Part shown: positions 17,390-26,097 of the stretch, in pieces | Layout of the letters: every line of letters begins with the position of its first letter | Numbering within the stretch: position 1 is the first letter of the stretch | NCBI RefSeq assembly: GCF_002081825.1 | Contig: NZ_MUKU01000014.1 | Coordinates: 1 to 64,000, forward strand | Length of the DNA: 64,000 nt | Direction of reading: 5' to 3' | Source of the DNA: Chromobacterium haemolyticum | Lineage (GTDB): Bacteria > Pseudomonadota > Gammaproteobacteria > Burkholderiales > Chromobacteriaceae | Program-made: the position numbers and the translations under genes | The notes under the pieces: generated by a model | What the model was told of the DNA's origin: nothing | Database searches by the model: none | Seen by the model: the letters and a program-made list of their open reading frames with translations, nothing else

Positions 17390-18817
17390 ATGAATGCCGC
17401 CGCCATGCCCATTTGCCGGGATGATCTTCTGCAAGCGGAGTTTTCCCGCTTGCACCGCCTCAGCCGGGCCTCAGCGTTTCCGCCGCTGGGGCTGCGCCAG
17501 GATTGGCTTAAACGCCTGGAGAGCATGTTGCAGGACAATCGTCAGGCTTTCGTCGACGCGATCAGTCAAGACTTCGGCCATCGCAGCGCGGTGGAAACCC
17601 GGTTGGCCGAGTTGTTCCCCTCGCTGGAGGCCATACGTTACGCGCGCCGACGGCTGCGTCGCTGGATGCGGCCGGAGCGGCGCGGAGTGTCGCTGTGGTT
17701 CCAACCGGCCGGCAATTGCGTGATGCCGCAGCCCTTGGGCGTTATCGGCGTGGTGGTGCCGTGGAACTATCCCTTGTTCCTGGCGCTGGGGCCGGTGGTG
17801 TCCGCGCTGGCGGCGGGCAACCGGGTCATGGTGAAGATGTCGGAATACACGCCGGCTACCGGCGCGCTGTTGCAGCGTCTGGCCGCGCGCTATCTGGGGC
17901 CCGACGTGATGGCCGTGGTCAACGGAGACGCCGAACTGGCGCAGGATTTCACCAGGCTGCCTTTCGACCATTTGTTCTTCACCGGTTCAACTTCGGTGGG
18001 CCGTCATGTGATGCGCGCGGCGGCGGAGAACCTGACGCCGGTGACGCTGGAGTTGGGCGGAAAATCGCCGGTGATCGTCGCTCGGGGCGTCGATTTGCGC
18101 CATGCGGCGGAGGCCATCGTCGCCGGCAAGATGTTGAACGCCGGCCAAACCTGCGTGGCGCCGGACTATGTGCTGGTCAACGACAAGGACCGAGAGGCCC
18201 TGCTGGAAGAGTTGCGGCGCGCGGCGCGCCGGGCGTATCCAAGTTTGGCGGACAATCCCGATTACAGCGCCATCATCAACGAGCGCCATTGCCAGCGTCT
18301 GCTGCAATGGCTGGAAGAGGCGCGCGCGGCCGGCGCCGAGGTGGAACAGATCAACCCGGCGGCGGAGGACTGGCGGCCCAGCCGCAAATTTCCGCTAACC
18401 CTGGTGCAGGGCTGCCCGGAGGACGCGACTTTGTTGCGGGAGGAGATTTTCGGGCCGATTCTGCCGGTGCTGAGCTACGACAAATTCGACGAGGCGCTGG
18501 CCTACGTCAACGCGCGGCCGCGGCCGCTGGCCTTGTATCTGTTCGACAGGGATACGCTGCGCATCGAGAAAACCTTGCGCGAAACCGTGTCGGGCGGGGT
18601 GGCGATCAACGACATCGCCCTGCAGGTGGTGCAGGAGGACTTGCCTTTCGGCGGCGTCGGTCCGTCCGGCATGGGGCATTGCCACGCCAAGGAGGGTTTC
18701 ATGGCGTTTTCCAAGCTCAAGCCGGTGTTCCGGCAAAGCCGCTGGGCCGGCACCGCCTTGACGCGCGCGCCTTACGGGGCCGGCGTGGAGAGGTTGTTGA
18801 AATGGATGTTGCGCTGA
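17390..18817 (+). CDS. Aldehyde dehydrogenase, coniferyl-aldehyde type
   Basis: 475 residues of the NAD(P)-dependent aldehyde dehydrogenase superfamily. Visible are the cofactor/anchor region VVVPWNYPLFLALGP, the catalytic Glu in TLELGGKSPV and the nucleophilic Cys in NAGQTCVAPDY. The short N-terminus and C-terminus match the coniferyl aldehyde dehydrogenase/long-chain fatty aldehyde dehydrogenase branch. It is the first of three rightward genes: the Tat-signal protein starts 1 bp after its stop and the GMC oxidoreductase overlaps that one. Together they suggest oxidation of an alcohol to an aldehyde and then an acid. Confidence 0.88.
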   Translation: MNAAAMPICRDDLLQAEFSRLHRLSRASAFPPLGLRQDWLKRLESMLQDNRQAFVDAISQDFGHRSAVETRLAELFPSLEAIRYARRRLRRWMRPERRGVSLWFQPAGNCVMPQPLGVIGVVVPWNYPLFLALGPVVSALAAGNRVMVKMSEYTPATGALLQRLAARYLGPDVMAVVNGDAELAQDFTRLPFDHLFFTGSTSVGRHVMRAAAENLTPVTLELGGKSPVIVARGVDLRHAAEAIVAGKMLNAGQTCVAPDYVLVNDKDREALLEELRRAARRAYPSLADNPDYSAIINERHCQRLLQWLEEARAAGAEVEQINPAAEDWRPSRKFPLTLVQGCPEDATLLREEIFGPILPVLSYDKFDEALAYVNARPRPLALYLFDRDTLRIEKTLRETVSGGVAINDIALQVVQEDLPFGGVGPSGMGHCHAKEGFMAFSKLKPVFRQSRWAGTALTRAPYGAGVERLLKWMLR

Positions 18818-18818
18818 G

Positions 18819-19343
18819 ATGCTGAGCCGTCGTCAGTTGCTCAAAACCGGCCTGGGCGGCGCCGCGGCTTTGGCGCTGGCCACCTTGCTAGCCTCGCCGC
18901 AGCCGGAAGGCCCGGTGGAAGACTGGGCCGCGTCCTTGAAATTACGTGCCTTGACGCCGCGAGACGCTCAGTTGCTGGCGGCGATTGCCCCTGCCGTCTT
19001 GGGCCCGGGCATCGCGCCGCCAGAGGACGTGGTGCGTGGCGTGGATCGTGCGGTAGCCGGCTTGCTGCCGGCCATGCGGGCCGAGCTGCGTCAGTTGCTG
19101 GATCTGCTCGGCAACCCTTGGGGGCGACGCTGGATCGCCGGCGTGGCTACGCCGTGGAGGCAAGCGTCGGCCGAGGACGTCGCCGCCTTTCTGCAGCGCT
19201 GGCGAGGCAGCGCGTTTCCCCTGTTGCGCAGCGGCTACCAGGCCTTGCACCAATTGTTGAACGCGGCCTGGTACGGCAATCCGGCTAGCTGGCCGGCGCT
19301 GGGCTATCGTCAGCCGGCGGCGGTGATGGAGATGCTGCCGTGA
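18819..19343 (+). CDS. Twin-arginine signal protein of an alcohol dehydrogenase module
   Basis: 174 residues. The N-terminus SRRQLLKTGLGGAAALALAT is a convincing Tat signal (S-R-R-x-L-L-K plus hydrophobic stretch). The rest is helical without known catalytic motifs, similar in size and layout to small subunits such as gluconate 2-dehydrogenase subunit 3. It lies between the aldehyde dehydrogenase (1-bp gap) and the GMC gene (GTGA overlap), so its job is probably to escort or partner the GMC flavoprotein. Family identity is inferred from layout rather than sequence motifs. Confidence 0.7.
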   Translation: MLSRRQLLKTGLGGAAALALATLLASPQPEGPVEDWAASLKLRALTPRDAQLLAAIAPAVLGPGIAPPEDVVRGVDRAVAGLLPAMRAELRQLLDLLGNPWGRRWIAGVATPWRQASAEDVAAFLQRWRGSAFPLLRSGYQALHQLLNAAWYGNPASWPALGYRQPAAVMEMLP

Positions 19344-20953
19344 GCCGCGCGACGATACCCGATCCGGTGGCGGCCGGCGTCGCCGCGGGTTGGAAGACGC
19401 TGGACGGCGCGACCTTGCCCGATCTGGAGTTGCGGGCGGACGTGGTGATTGTCGGCAGCGGGGCCGGCGGGGGCATGGCAGCCGAGCAATTAGCCGCGGC
19501 CGGGCTGGACGTATTGCTGCTGGAAGAAGGCGGTTTGTACAGCTCGCGAGATTTCCGCCTGCTGGAAGCCAAGGCCTATCCTGAGCTGTATCAGGAGTCC
19601 GCCTGTCGCAAAACGGCGGACAAGGGGATTTCCATCTTGCAGGGGAAGGCCGTTGGGGGGAGTACCGTGGTGAACTGGACCAGCTCCTTCCGCACGCCGC
19701 CGGACACCTTGAGCTGGTGGCGGGACCGGCACCGCTTGGGCGGCGTCAGCGAGGAGGCGATGCGGCCGTGGTTCGAGCAGGCCGAGGCGAGGTTGGGCGT
19801 TGCCGACTGGCTGCCGGATCCGAATCCCAACAACGCGGCGCTTGCTCGTGGTTGCGAGGCCTTGGGCATTGCCCATAAGCGCATCCGCCGCAATGTTCGC
19901 GGTTGCTGGAATCTGGGCTATTGCGGCATGGGCTGCCCCACCAACGCCAAGCAGTCGATGCTAGTGACGACGATCCCGGCGGCTTTGGAGCACGGGGCCA
20001 GGCTGATCAGCCGCGCTCGGGTCGACCGCTTGCGCGCCAATGCAGGCAGGACTCGGCTGGAGGGGCTGGAAGGGCGCTTTCTGGCGGCGGACGGGGTGGG
20101 CGAAACCGGTCGTCGTTTCAAGGTGACGGCGGCTCAGGTGGTGCTGGCTGCCGGCGCCATCGGTTCGCCGGCCATCCTGCTGCGCAGCGGCCTGATCGAT
20201 CCGGGAGGGCATACCGGGGCGCGGACCTTTCTACACCCGGTGCTGCTGTCCGCGGCGCTTATGCCTGAGCCGGTAGAGCCGTTCAACGGGGCGCCGCAGA
20301 CGGTGTACAGCGACTACTTCATGCATGAGCATGCTTTGGACGGCCCCTTGGGCTACAAGCTGGAAGTGCCGCCCATCCACCCCTTGCTGGCCAGCATCAC
20401 TTTTCCCGGTTTCGGCGCGGCGCAATCGGCTTTGCTGCGTCGCTTGCCGCATATGCACGCGACGCTGGCCTTGTTGCGGGACGGCTTCCATACGGAAAGC
20501 CGCGGCGGCCAGGTGCGCTTGCGAGGCGACGGCTCGCCGGAGCTGGACTATCCCTTGAACGAGGTGGTATGGGAGGGCGCGCGCCGCGCCTGGTTGAGCA
20601 TGGCCGAGATCCAGTTCGCGGCCGGCGCGCGACAGGTGCTGACGGTGCACGAGCAGGCCGGCCTGGCCCGCAGTTGGAGCGAGGCTCGGACAATGATAGC
20701 GGGGCTGGCGCTCAAGCCCTTGCTGGCCAAGGTGGTCAGCGCTCATGTGATGGGCGGGCTGGCGATGTCGGGAGACGCCGAGTCCGGGGTAGTGGACGAG
20801 TGGGGGAGGCATTGGCAGCTGGGCAATCTGACCGTGGTGGACGGCTCGGTGTTTCCCAGCAGCGTCGGCGCTAATCCGCAGCTGTCCGTCTACGCTTTCG
20901 CGCTGCGTTCAGTGGCGGCGCTATTGCAACGCATGCGGGCGGCGGGGGGCTGA
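19340..20953 (+). CDS. GMC-family FAD-dependent alcohol oxidoreductase
   Basis: 537 residues. FAD-binding ADVVIVGSGAGGGMAAEQL near residue 33, GKAVGGSTVVNW, LAAGAIGSPAILLRSG (GMC signature 2) and a C-terminal NPQLSVYAFALR are visible; the active-site His region is SAHVMGGLAMSG. The Cys-rich GYCGMGCPTNAKQSM stretch resembles the long-chain fatty alcohol oxidase/dehydrogenase branch. The GTG start overlaps the previous TGA. It has no signal of its own, so if periplasmic it would need the upstream Tat protein as a carrier. Substrate unknown; a long-chain or aromatic alcohol is plausible because of the neighbouring aldehyde dehydrogenase. Confidence 0.85.
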   Translation: MSRATIPDPVAAGVAAGWKTLDGATLPDLELRADVVIVGSGAGGGMAAEQLAAAGLDVLLLEEGGLYSSRDFRLLEAKAYPELYQESACRKTADKGISILQGKAVGGSTVVNWTSSFRTPPDTLSWWRDRHRLGGVSEEAMRPWFEQAEARLGVADWLPDPNPNNAALARGCEALGIAHKRIRRNVRGCWNLGYCGMGCPTNAKQSMLVTTIPAALEHGARLISRARVDRLRANAGRTRLEGLEGRFLAADGVGETGRRFKVTAAQVVLAAGAIGSPAILLRSGLIDPGGHTGARTFLHPVLLSAALMPEPVEPFNGAPQTVYSDYFMHEHALDGPLGYKLEVPPIHPLLASITFPGFGAAQSALLRRLPHMHATLALLRDGFHTESRGGQVRLRGDGSPELDYPLNEVVWEGARRAWLSMAEIQFAAGARQVLTVHEQAGLARSWSEARTMIAGLALKPLLAKVVSAHVMGGLAMSGDAESGVVDEWGRHWQLGNLTVVDGSVFPSSVGANPQLSVYAFALRSVAALLQRMRAAGG

Positions 20954-20969
20954 GAAGCGGAGAGGCAAG

Positions 20970-20996
20970 AAAAAAGGGACCGCGAGGTCCCTTTTT
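20970..20996. terminator. Terminator between the GMC and sodB genes
   Basis: AAAAAGGGACC and GGTCCCTTTTT form a perfect stem with a 4-nt loop; T-runs on both strands suit the convergent genes. Confidence 0.88.
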
Positions 20997-21022
20997 GCGC
21001 GACGCTGCCAGGCAGCGGCGAA

Positions 21023-21607
21023 TCAGGCGAAGTTCTTGGCGACGAAGTCCCAGTTCACCAGCTTCCAGAAGCTGTCCATATAGTTCGGGCGGCTGTTGCG
21101 GTAATCGATATAATACGCGTGCTCCCACACATCACAGGTCAGCAGCGGCTTTTTGTCGGTGGTCAGCGGGGTGGCGGCGTTGCTGGTGGATACCAGGTCC
21201 AGCGAGCCGTCGGTGTTCTTCACCAGCCAGGCCCAGCCGGAGCCGAAGGTGCCGATGGCGGTTTGGGTGAAGGCTTTCTTGAATTCGTCGTAGGAACCCC
21301 ATTTGGCGTTGATGGCGTCGGCCAGCGCGCCTGCGGGCTTGCGCTCTTCGCCGGCGTTGGGGGCGAAGCCCAGCCAGTAGAAGGTGTGGTTCCATACTTG
21401 GGCCGCGTTGTTGAAAATGCCGCCGGAGGATTTCTTCACGATCTCTTCCAGGGAGGCGTTTTCAAACTCGGTGCCCTTGATCAGGTTGTTCAGGTTGGTG
21501 ATGTAGGTCTGATGATGCTTGCCGTAGTGGAATTCCAGGGTTTCCTTGGAAATGTGCGGGGCAAGCGCGTCCAGCGCGTACGGCAGTTCCGGCAGTTTGT
21601 GTTCCAT
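21023..21607 (-). CDS. sodB: Iron superoxide dismutase
   Basis: 194 residues, cytoplasmic. Metal ligands are in [15 protein letters not shown] and [11 protein letters not shown]. The [17 protein letters not shown] and FGSGWAWLV stretches, with a Gln-containing active site in the first half, match iron rather than manganese enzymes. Converts superoxide to peroxide and oxygen. An AAGGAG site precedes the ATG. Monocistronic and convergent with the GMC operon. Confidence 0.95.
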   Translation of the reverse strand: MEHKLPELPYALDALAPHISKETLEFHYGKHHQTYITNLNNLIKGTEFENASLEEIVKKSSGGIFNNAAQVWNHTFYWLGFAPNAGEERKPAGALADAINAKWGSYDEFKKAFTQTAIGTFGSGWAWLVKNTDGSLDLVSTSNAATPLTTDKKPLLTCDVWEHAYYIDYRNSRPNYMDSFWKLVNWDFVAKNFA

Positions 21608-21725
21608 TATGCTCTCCTTGTTGAGAAAGTAAGCCGCATAAGCGGATGCTTTAGCCGCAAGTTTACTGGATTAAGCCGTTGGTCGCCAATAGTTGACTAA
21701 AAAAGTAAAGTAAGGATGAACGCCA

Positions 21726-22898
21726 TTGCAGTATGATGTTATTGTCATCGGCGCCGGCGCCGCCGGCCTGATGTGCGCGGCCACGGCCGGCCAGCGCGGC
21801 CGCCGCGTATTATTGCTGGACCATGCGCGTAAGCTGGCGGAGAAGATTCGCATTTCAGGCGGCGGCCGCTGCAATTTCACTAATCTCCACGCCCGTTTCG
21901 ACTGTTATCTGTCGGCCAATCCCCATTTTTGTCGCTCGGCGCTGGCGCAGTACACACCTCAGGATTTTATCGCCATGGTGGAGCGCCACGGCATTGGCTA
22001 TCACGAGAAGAAGCTGGGCCAGTTGTTTTGCGACGACGGCAGCGAGCGCATCATCGCGATGCTGGACGAGGAGTGCCGGCTGGGCGGGGTGGATAGGCGG
22101 ATGGAGACGCAGATTCTGAAAGTGAGCCGAGAAGCGGACGGTTTCGCGCTGGACACCGGCGCCGGCGGTTTCCGCGCGACCTCGCTGGTGGTGGCGACCG
22201 GCGGTTTGTCGATTCCGCAGATCGGCGCGACGCCATTCGGCTACCAGTTGGCCGAGCAGTTCGGCCTGGAACTGACGCCTCTGACGCCGGCCCTGGTGCC
22301 GCTGACCTTCCACGTGGAGGACGCGGAAGCGTTTGCGCCGCTGGCCGGTGTGTCCTTGGAGGTGGAGGCGCGCGCCGGCAAGGGCCGCTTCCGCGAGAAC
22401 GTGTTGTTCACCCACAAGGGCGTGTCCGGCCCGGCCATCCTGCAAGCGTCGTCTTATTGGCAGCCCGGCATGGCCCTGGAACTGGATTTGCTGCCGGACG
22501 CGGACGCGGCGGCCTGGCTGGAGCAAAAGGCCGGCAGCGAGCAGCTTATCGCCAACGCGCTGGCTGAGTTCGGCTGGCCCAAGCGCTTCGCCGAGGCCTG
22601 GCTTGAGCGCGAGGGCTGCAATAAGCGGCTGAAGGACTTGTCGCCCAAGCAGCGTCAGCAGCTGGCCGAGCGCTTGCACGGCTGGCGGGTCAAGCCCAAC
22701 GGCACCCAAGGCTATAAAAAGGCCGAGGTGACGCTGGGCGGGGTGTCGACCAAGGCGCTGTCATCCAAGACCATGATGGCCAACGCGGTGCCCGGCCTGT
22801 TCTTCATCGGCGAGGTGGTGGACGTCACCGGCTGGCTGGGCGGCTACAATTTCCAGTGGGCCTGGTCGTCAGGCTATGTGGCCGGGATGCATTGCTGA
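21726..22898 (+). CDS. HI0933-family flavoprotein (BaiN/YhiN-like)
   Basis: 390 residues. N-terminal FAD-binding VIVIGAGAAGLMCA, then the hallmark ISGGGRCNFTN, and C-terminal VVDVTGWLGGYNFQWAWSSG, which closes the FAD site. The start is a TTG at 21726 with AAGG about 10 bp upstream; the ATG at 21716 is out of frame. Members are uncharacterised NAD(P)/FAD oxidoreductases. A second, more distant member of the same superfamily is at 31914-33149. Its stop lies 3 bp before a dispersed repeat. Confidence 0.88.
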   Translation: MQYDVIVIGAGAAGLMCAATAGQRGRRVLLLDHARKLAEKIRISGGGRCNFTNLHARFDCYLSANPHFCRSALAQYTPQDFIAMVERHGIGYHEKKLGQLFCDDGSERIIAMLDEECRLGGVDRRMETQILKVSREADGFALDTGAGGFRATSLVVATGGLSIPQIGATPFGYQLAEQFGLELTPLTPALVPLTFHVEDAEAFAPLAGVSLEVEARAGKGRFRENVLFTHKGVSGPAILQASSYWQPGMALELDLLPDADAAAWLEQKAGSEQLIANALAEFGWPKRFAEAWLEREGCNKRLKDLSPKQRQQLAERLHGWRVKPNGTQGYKKAEVTLGGVSTKALSSKTMMANAVPGLFFIGEVVDVTGWLGGYNFQWAWSSGYVAGMHC

Positions 22899-22903
22899 TC
22901 TTG

Positions 22904-23043
22904 GAGCCTGTTTATGATCTCGTGAGCCAAGGCGAGACAAGGCGAAAACGGCTGAAAAAGCGGAGTGTACATACGGTACATGAGCATTTTGGAGATATTT
23001 TCAACGCCGTATCGCCGACGCGTAGCAGATCGTAAACAGGTTC
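22904..23043. repeat. MITE-like dispersed repeat, copy A (140 bp)
   Basis: Inverted ends GAGCCTGTTTATGATCT and AGATCGTAAACAGGTTC bound a 140-bp non-coding unit containing AAGCGGAGTGTACAT and a GTACATGAGCAT core. Flanks are TTG (22901-22903) and TTA (23044-23046). The right TTA is the TAA stop of the minus-strand gene at 23044-23382. It is in the opposite orientation to the copy at 24949. Confidence 0.85.
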
Positions 23044-23382
23044 TTAGTCCGCCGCCAGGAACCACACGTTCTGGATCTTGCCGTCGATGATTTCATAGAC
23101 GGCCGCCACTTCGAAGGGCTGCTCGGCCACGCCGCTGACGCGTTCGTGGTCTATCACCTTGTTGCCGAACTCGATGCGCTTGACCAGCTCCGCGTGCAAG
23201 CCGGGGAGGGCAAAGCGCTGGGTGGCGTAGAAATCGCCAAGCGCGGCCTTGCCTTGCAAGCTGGCTTCCGCGCCGGGCAGCCGGTACACCGTCACGTCGT
23301 CGGCGTAGACGGCGAGAAAGGCTTCCAACTGGCGTTGGTTGTAGGCGTCGAGTTGCTGTTGGACGAGGGCGGCGGGCGTCAT
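23044..23382 (-). CDS. SnoaL-like/NTF2-fold protein
   Basis: 112 residues with the layout of steroid delta-isomerase-like SnoaL/NTF2 proteins: an N-terminal helix (PAALVQQQLDAYNQRQLEAF), then LAVYADDVTVYRLP, a GKAALGDFY helix and a C-terminal sheet with AAVYEIIDGKIQNVWF. Probably a small cytoplasmic cone-shaped protein; catalytic role unknown. The stop codon TAA is the triplet abutting repeat copy A. Confidence 0.75.
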   Translation of the reverse strand: MTPAALVQQQLDAYNQRQLEAFLAVYADDVTVYRLPGAEASLQGKAALGDFYATQRFALPGLHAELVKRIEFGNKVIDHERVSGVAEQPFEVAAVYEIIDGKIQNVWFLAAD

Positions 23383-23538
23383 GGCGGCTCCTGTGGAATG
23401 AGCTTTCGATGCTGGAGCCGCGCGGGGCGCTTGTCAACGCATGCTCAGCGAGTGGCGGTTTCGGGTTAAAATCTGGTTTTGCCTGATCCAGGCTTGCTTT
23501 ATTCGCGCGGCCAGGCCGCGCCATCACTCCGAGTCTAC

Positions 23539-24948
23539 ATGACTGAATCGTACGAAAATTTTGACAGCGAGATGGCGGCGATTCGCACGCCGCCTCATTC
23601 GATTGAAGCCGAACAATCGGTGCTGGGCGGCTTGTTGCTGGACAACAGCGCCTGGGACAAGATCGCCGACGTGGTGTCCGAGGCGGACTTTTACCGCCAT
23701 GACCACCGACTGATCTACAAGCATGTGGCCAGGCTGGTGGAGCTGGCGCGACCTGCCGACGTGGTTACCGTTTCCGAGAGCCTGGACAAGAACGGCGAGC
23801 TGGGCAATGTCGGCGGCTTGTCCTACCTGGCCACGCTGGCACAGAACACGCCGTCCGCGGCCAATATCCGCCGCTACGCCGAGATCGTGCGCGAGCGCTC
23901 CATCATGCGCCAGCTGGCGCTGGTGGGCACCGAGATTGTCGAAGCCGCTTATGCGCCGATGGGGCGCGACGCCTCGCAACTGCTGGACGAGGCCGAGGGC
24001 AAAGTGTTCCAGATCGCCGAATCCACCGCCAAATCCAAGCAGGGCTTCCTGGAAATGCCGGGCCTGCTGAAGGAGGTGGTGGAGCGCATCGACATGCTCT
24101 ACAGCCGAGAGAACCCGGACGAGGTCACCGGCGTGCCCACCGGCTTCATCGATCTGGACGCCAAGACCTCAGGCCTGCAAGCGGGCGATCTGATCATCGT
24201 CGCCGGCCGTCCGTCCATGGGCAAGACCGCGTTCTCGATGAATATCGCCGAGCACGTGGCGGTGGAGCAGCATTTGCCGGTGGCGGTGTTTTCCATGGAG
24301 ATGGGCGGCACGCAGCTGGTGATGCGTATGCTGGGTTCGGTGGGGCGGCTGGATCAGCACACGCTGCGCACCGGCAAGCTGGGCGACGACGACTGGCAGA
24401 AGCTGACTTACGCGATAGGCAAGCTGTCCGAGGCGCCAATGTACATCGACGAAACCGCGGCGCTGACCGCGCTGGAAGTGCGCGCCCGCGCGCGCCGGCT
24501 GGCGCGCCAGCACGGCGGCAAGCTGGGTCTGATTGTGATCGACTACTTGCAGCTGATGTCGGGCTCGGGCCGCGGAGACAACCGCACCGCCGAGCTGGGC
24601 GAGATTTCGCGCGGCCTGAAAGGCCTGGCCAAGGAGCTGCAGGTGCCGGTGATCGCGCTGTCCCAGCTGTCCCGGGCGGTGGAGCAGCGTCCCAATAAGC
24701 GGCCGATGATGTCGGACTTGCGGGAATCCGGCGCGATTGAGCAGGATGCCGACTTGATCGTCTTCATGTACCGGGAAGAGTATTACAACCCGGAGAACCA
24801 GGAAGTGAAGGGCCTGGCCGAGGCCATCATCGGCAAGCACCGTAACGGTCCCACCGGCGCGGTGCGGCTGGCCTTCGTCGGCAAGTACGCCAAGTTCGAC
24901 AATGCCGCCACGCTGGGCGTCAGCGGTTGGGCGGACAGCGACTCCTAA
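23539..24948 (+). CDS. dnaB: Replicative DNA helicase DnaB
   Basis: 469 residues. The N-terminal primase-interacting domain (PPHSIEAEQSVLGGLLLDN) is followed by a RecA-like motor with Walker A GRPSMGKTAF, Walker B IVIDYLQLMSG and the DNA-binding SQLSRAVEQRPNKRP. No intein. ATG 23539 is chosen over the longer frame from 23479 because homologues start here. The TAA stop (24946-24948) is also the triplet flanking repeat copy B, which begins at the next base. Confidence 0.96.
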   Translation: MTESYENFDSEMAAIRTPPHSIEAEQSVLGGLLLDNSAWDKIADVVSEADFYRHDHRLIYKHVARLVELARPADVVTVSESLDKNGELGNVGGLSYLATLAQNTPSAANIRRYAEIVRERSIMRQLALVGTEIVEAAYAPMGRDASQLLDEAEGKVFQIAESTAKSKQGFLEMPGLLKEVVERIDMLYSRENPDEVTGVPTGFIDLDAKTSGLQAGDLIIVAGRPSMGKTAFSMNIAEHVAVEQHLPVAVFSMEMGGTQLVMRMLGSVGRLDQHTLRTGKLGDDDWQKLTYAIGKLSEAPMYIDETAALTALEVRARARRLARQHGGKLGLIVIDYLQLMSGSGRGDNRTAELGEISRGLKGLAKELQVPVIALSQLSRAVEQRPNKRPMMSDLRESGAIEQDADLIVFMYREEYYNPENQEVKGLAEAIIGKHRNGPTGAVRLAFVGKYAKFDNAATLGVSGWADSDS

Positions 24949-25088
24949 GAACCTGTTTACGATCTGCTGCGCGTCGGCGATACGGCGTTGAAAATGGTTT
25001 CGAAATGCTCATGTACCGTCTGTACACTCCGCTTTCTCAACCGTTTTCGCCTTGTCTCGCCTTAGCTCGCGAGATCGTAAACACGTTC
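24949..25088. repeat. MITE-like dispersed repeat, copy B (140 bp)
   Basis: Ends GAACCTGTTTACGATCT and AGATCGTAAACACGTTC, exactly 140 bp, flanked by identical TAA triplets (24946-24948 and 25089-25091), which is a TNA-type target duplication. The left TAA is the dnaB stop. The interior is the reverse complement of copy A. Confidence 0.88.
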
Positions 25089-25120
25089 TAAGATGGTTCT
25101 GTGAGCATACGAGGCATTCC

Positions 25121-25429
25121 ATGAGCTTTTTCGACAAGCATGTATTCATCTGCTGTAATCAGCGCGCCGGCTGCGAGGATTGCTGCAACAATCACGGTTC
25201 CAGCGAACTGTTGGGCTATATGAAAGACAAGGTCAAGGCGCTGGGCCTGGCCGGCGAGGGCAAGATCCGCGTCAACAAGGCGGGCTGTCTTGGGCGCTGC
25301 GACGACGGTCCGGTGATGGTGGTGTACCCGGAGGAGACTTGGTACACCTTCGTCGATAAGGAAGATATCGACGAAATCGTCGCCGAGCACATGGTGGGCG
25401 GGCGCGTGGTGGAAAGGTTGAAGATCTGA
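25121..25429 (+). CDS. Thioredoxin-like [2Fe-2S] ferredoxin
   Basis: 102 residues. Cys residues in VFICCNQRAGCEDCC and KAGCLGRCDDGP match the thioredoxin-fold [2Fe-2S] ferredoxins (also used as NuoE-like domains), with the extra clustered N-terminal cysteines typical of this stand-alone group. ATG 25121 has GAGG 7 bp upstream. The TGA overlaps the ATG of the following hydrolase gene (TGATG), so the two are translationally coupled. The electron-transfer partner is unknown. Confidence 0.85.
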   Translation: MSFFDKHVFICCNQRAGCEDCCNNHGSSELLGYMKDKVKALGLAGEGKIRVNKAGCLGRCDDGPVMVVYPEETWYTFVDKEDIDEIVAEHMVGGRVVERLKI

Positions 25430-26037
25430 TGTTGAAGGCAATGAACAAGCAAGTGGTGGCCGGTCCGGCCGGCGGCTTGGAAACCATCGTGGTGTCGGCT
25501 CAGGGCGAGGCGCGCGGCATCGCGGTGATCTGCCATCCCAACCCGCTGCAGGGTGGCAGCAACACCAACAAGGTGGTGCAGACCGCGGCCAAGGCCTTGT
25601 CGCAGCTGGGCTATGTCTGCTATTGCCCGAATCTGCGCGGCGTGGGCGACAGCGAGGGGCAGCACGATTTCGGCTTGGGCGAGGTGGAGGATGTGATTGC
25701 GGTGGTGGAACACGCGCGCCGCGAGCAGGGCGATTTGCCGCTGGCGCTGGCGGGCTTTTCCTTTGGCGGCTTCGTCGCCGCGCGCACCCGCGCGCGCATT
25801 GAGGCGGATAAATTGCTGCTGATGGGCGTGGCGGTGGGCAAGTACGAGACCCCTACGCCGGAAGTGCCGGCCGACACGTTGCTGATTCACGGCGAGGAGG
25901 ATGAGGTGATTCCGCTGTCCGCGGTGATGGATTGGGCCCGACCGCAAGGCTTGCCGGTAGTGGTGTTTCCCGGCGCAGGCCATTTCTTCCATGGCCGGCT
26001 GGTGCAGCTGGCGCAGACGATTCAACGCTGCTGGTGA
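25429..26037 (+). CDS. Alpha/beta hydrolase
   Basis: 202 residues, alpha/beta hydrolase fold without signal peptide. Nucleophile elbow AGFSFGGFVAA (G-F-S-F-G), acid in HGEEDEVIPLSA and catalytic His in FPGAGHFFHGRL. The ICHPNPLQGGSNTNKVV segment matches the small cytosolic YkfD/CPBP-like group of hydrolases. Start codon overlaps the ferredoxin stop. Natural substrate unknown. Terminator at 26059. Confidence 0.85.
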   Translation: MLKAMNKQVVAGPAGGLETIVVSAQGEARGIAVICHPNPLQGGSNTNKVVQTAAKALSQLGYVCYCPNLRGVGDSEGQHDFGLGEVEDVIAVVEHARREQGDLPLALAGFSFGGFVAARTRARIEADKLLLMGVAVGKYETPTPEVPADTLLIHGEEDEVIPLSAVMDWARPQGLPVVVFPGAGHFFHGRLVQLAQTIQRCW

Positions 26038-26058
26038 GGCGTCTTCAGGCTCCGGCGC

Positions 26059-26097
26059 AAAAAAACCGGTCATCCATGCGATGGCCGGTTTTTTTTA
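26059..26097. terminator. Bidirectional terminator between hydrolase and rnk
   Basis: AAAAACCGGTCATC pairs with GATGGCCGGTTTTT, with flanking A- and T-runs serving both convergent genes. Confidence 0.88.
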
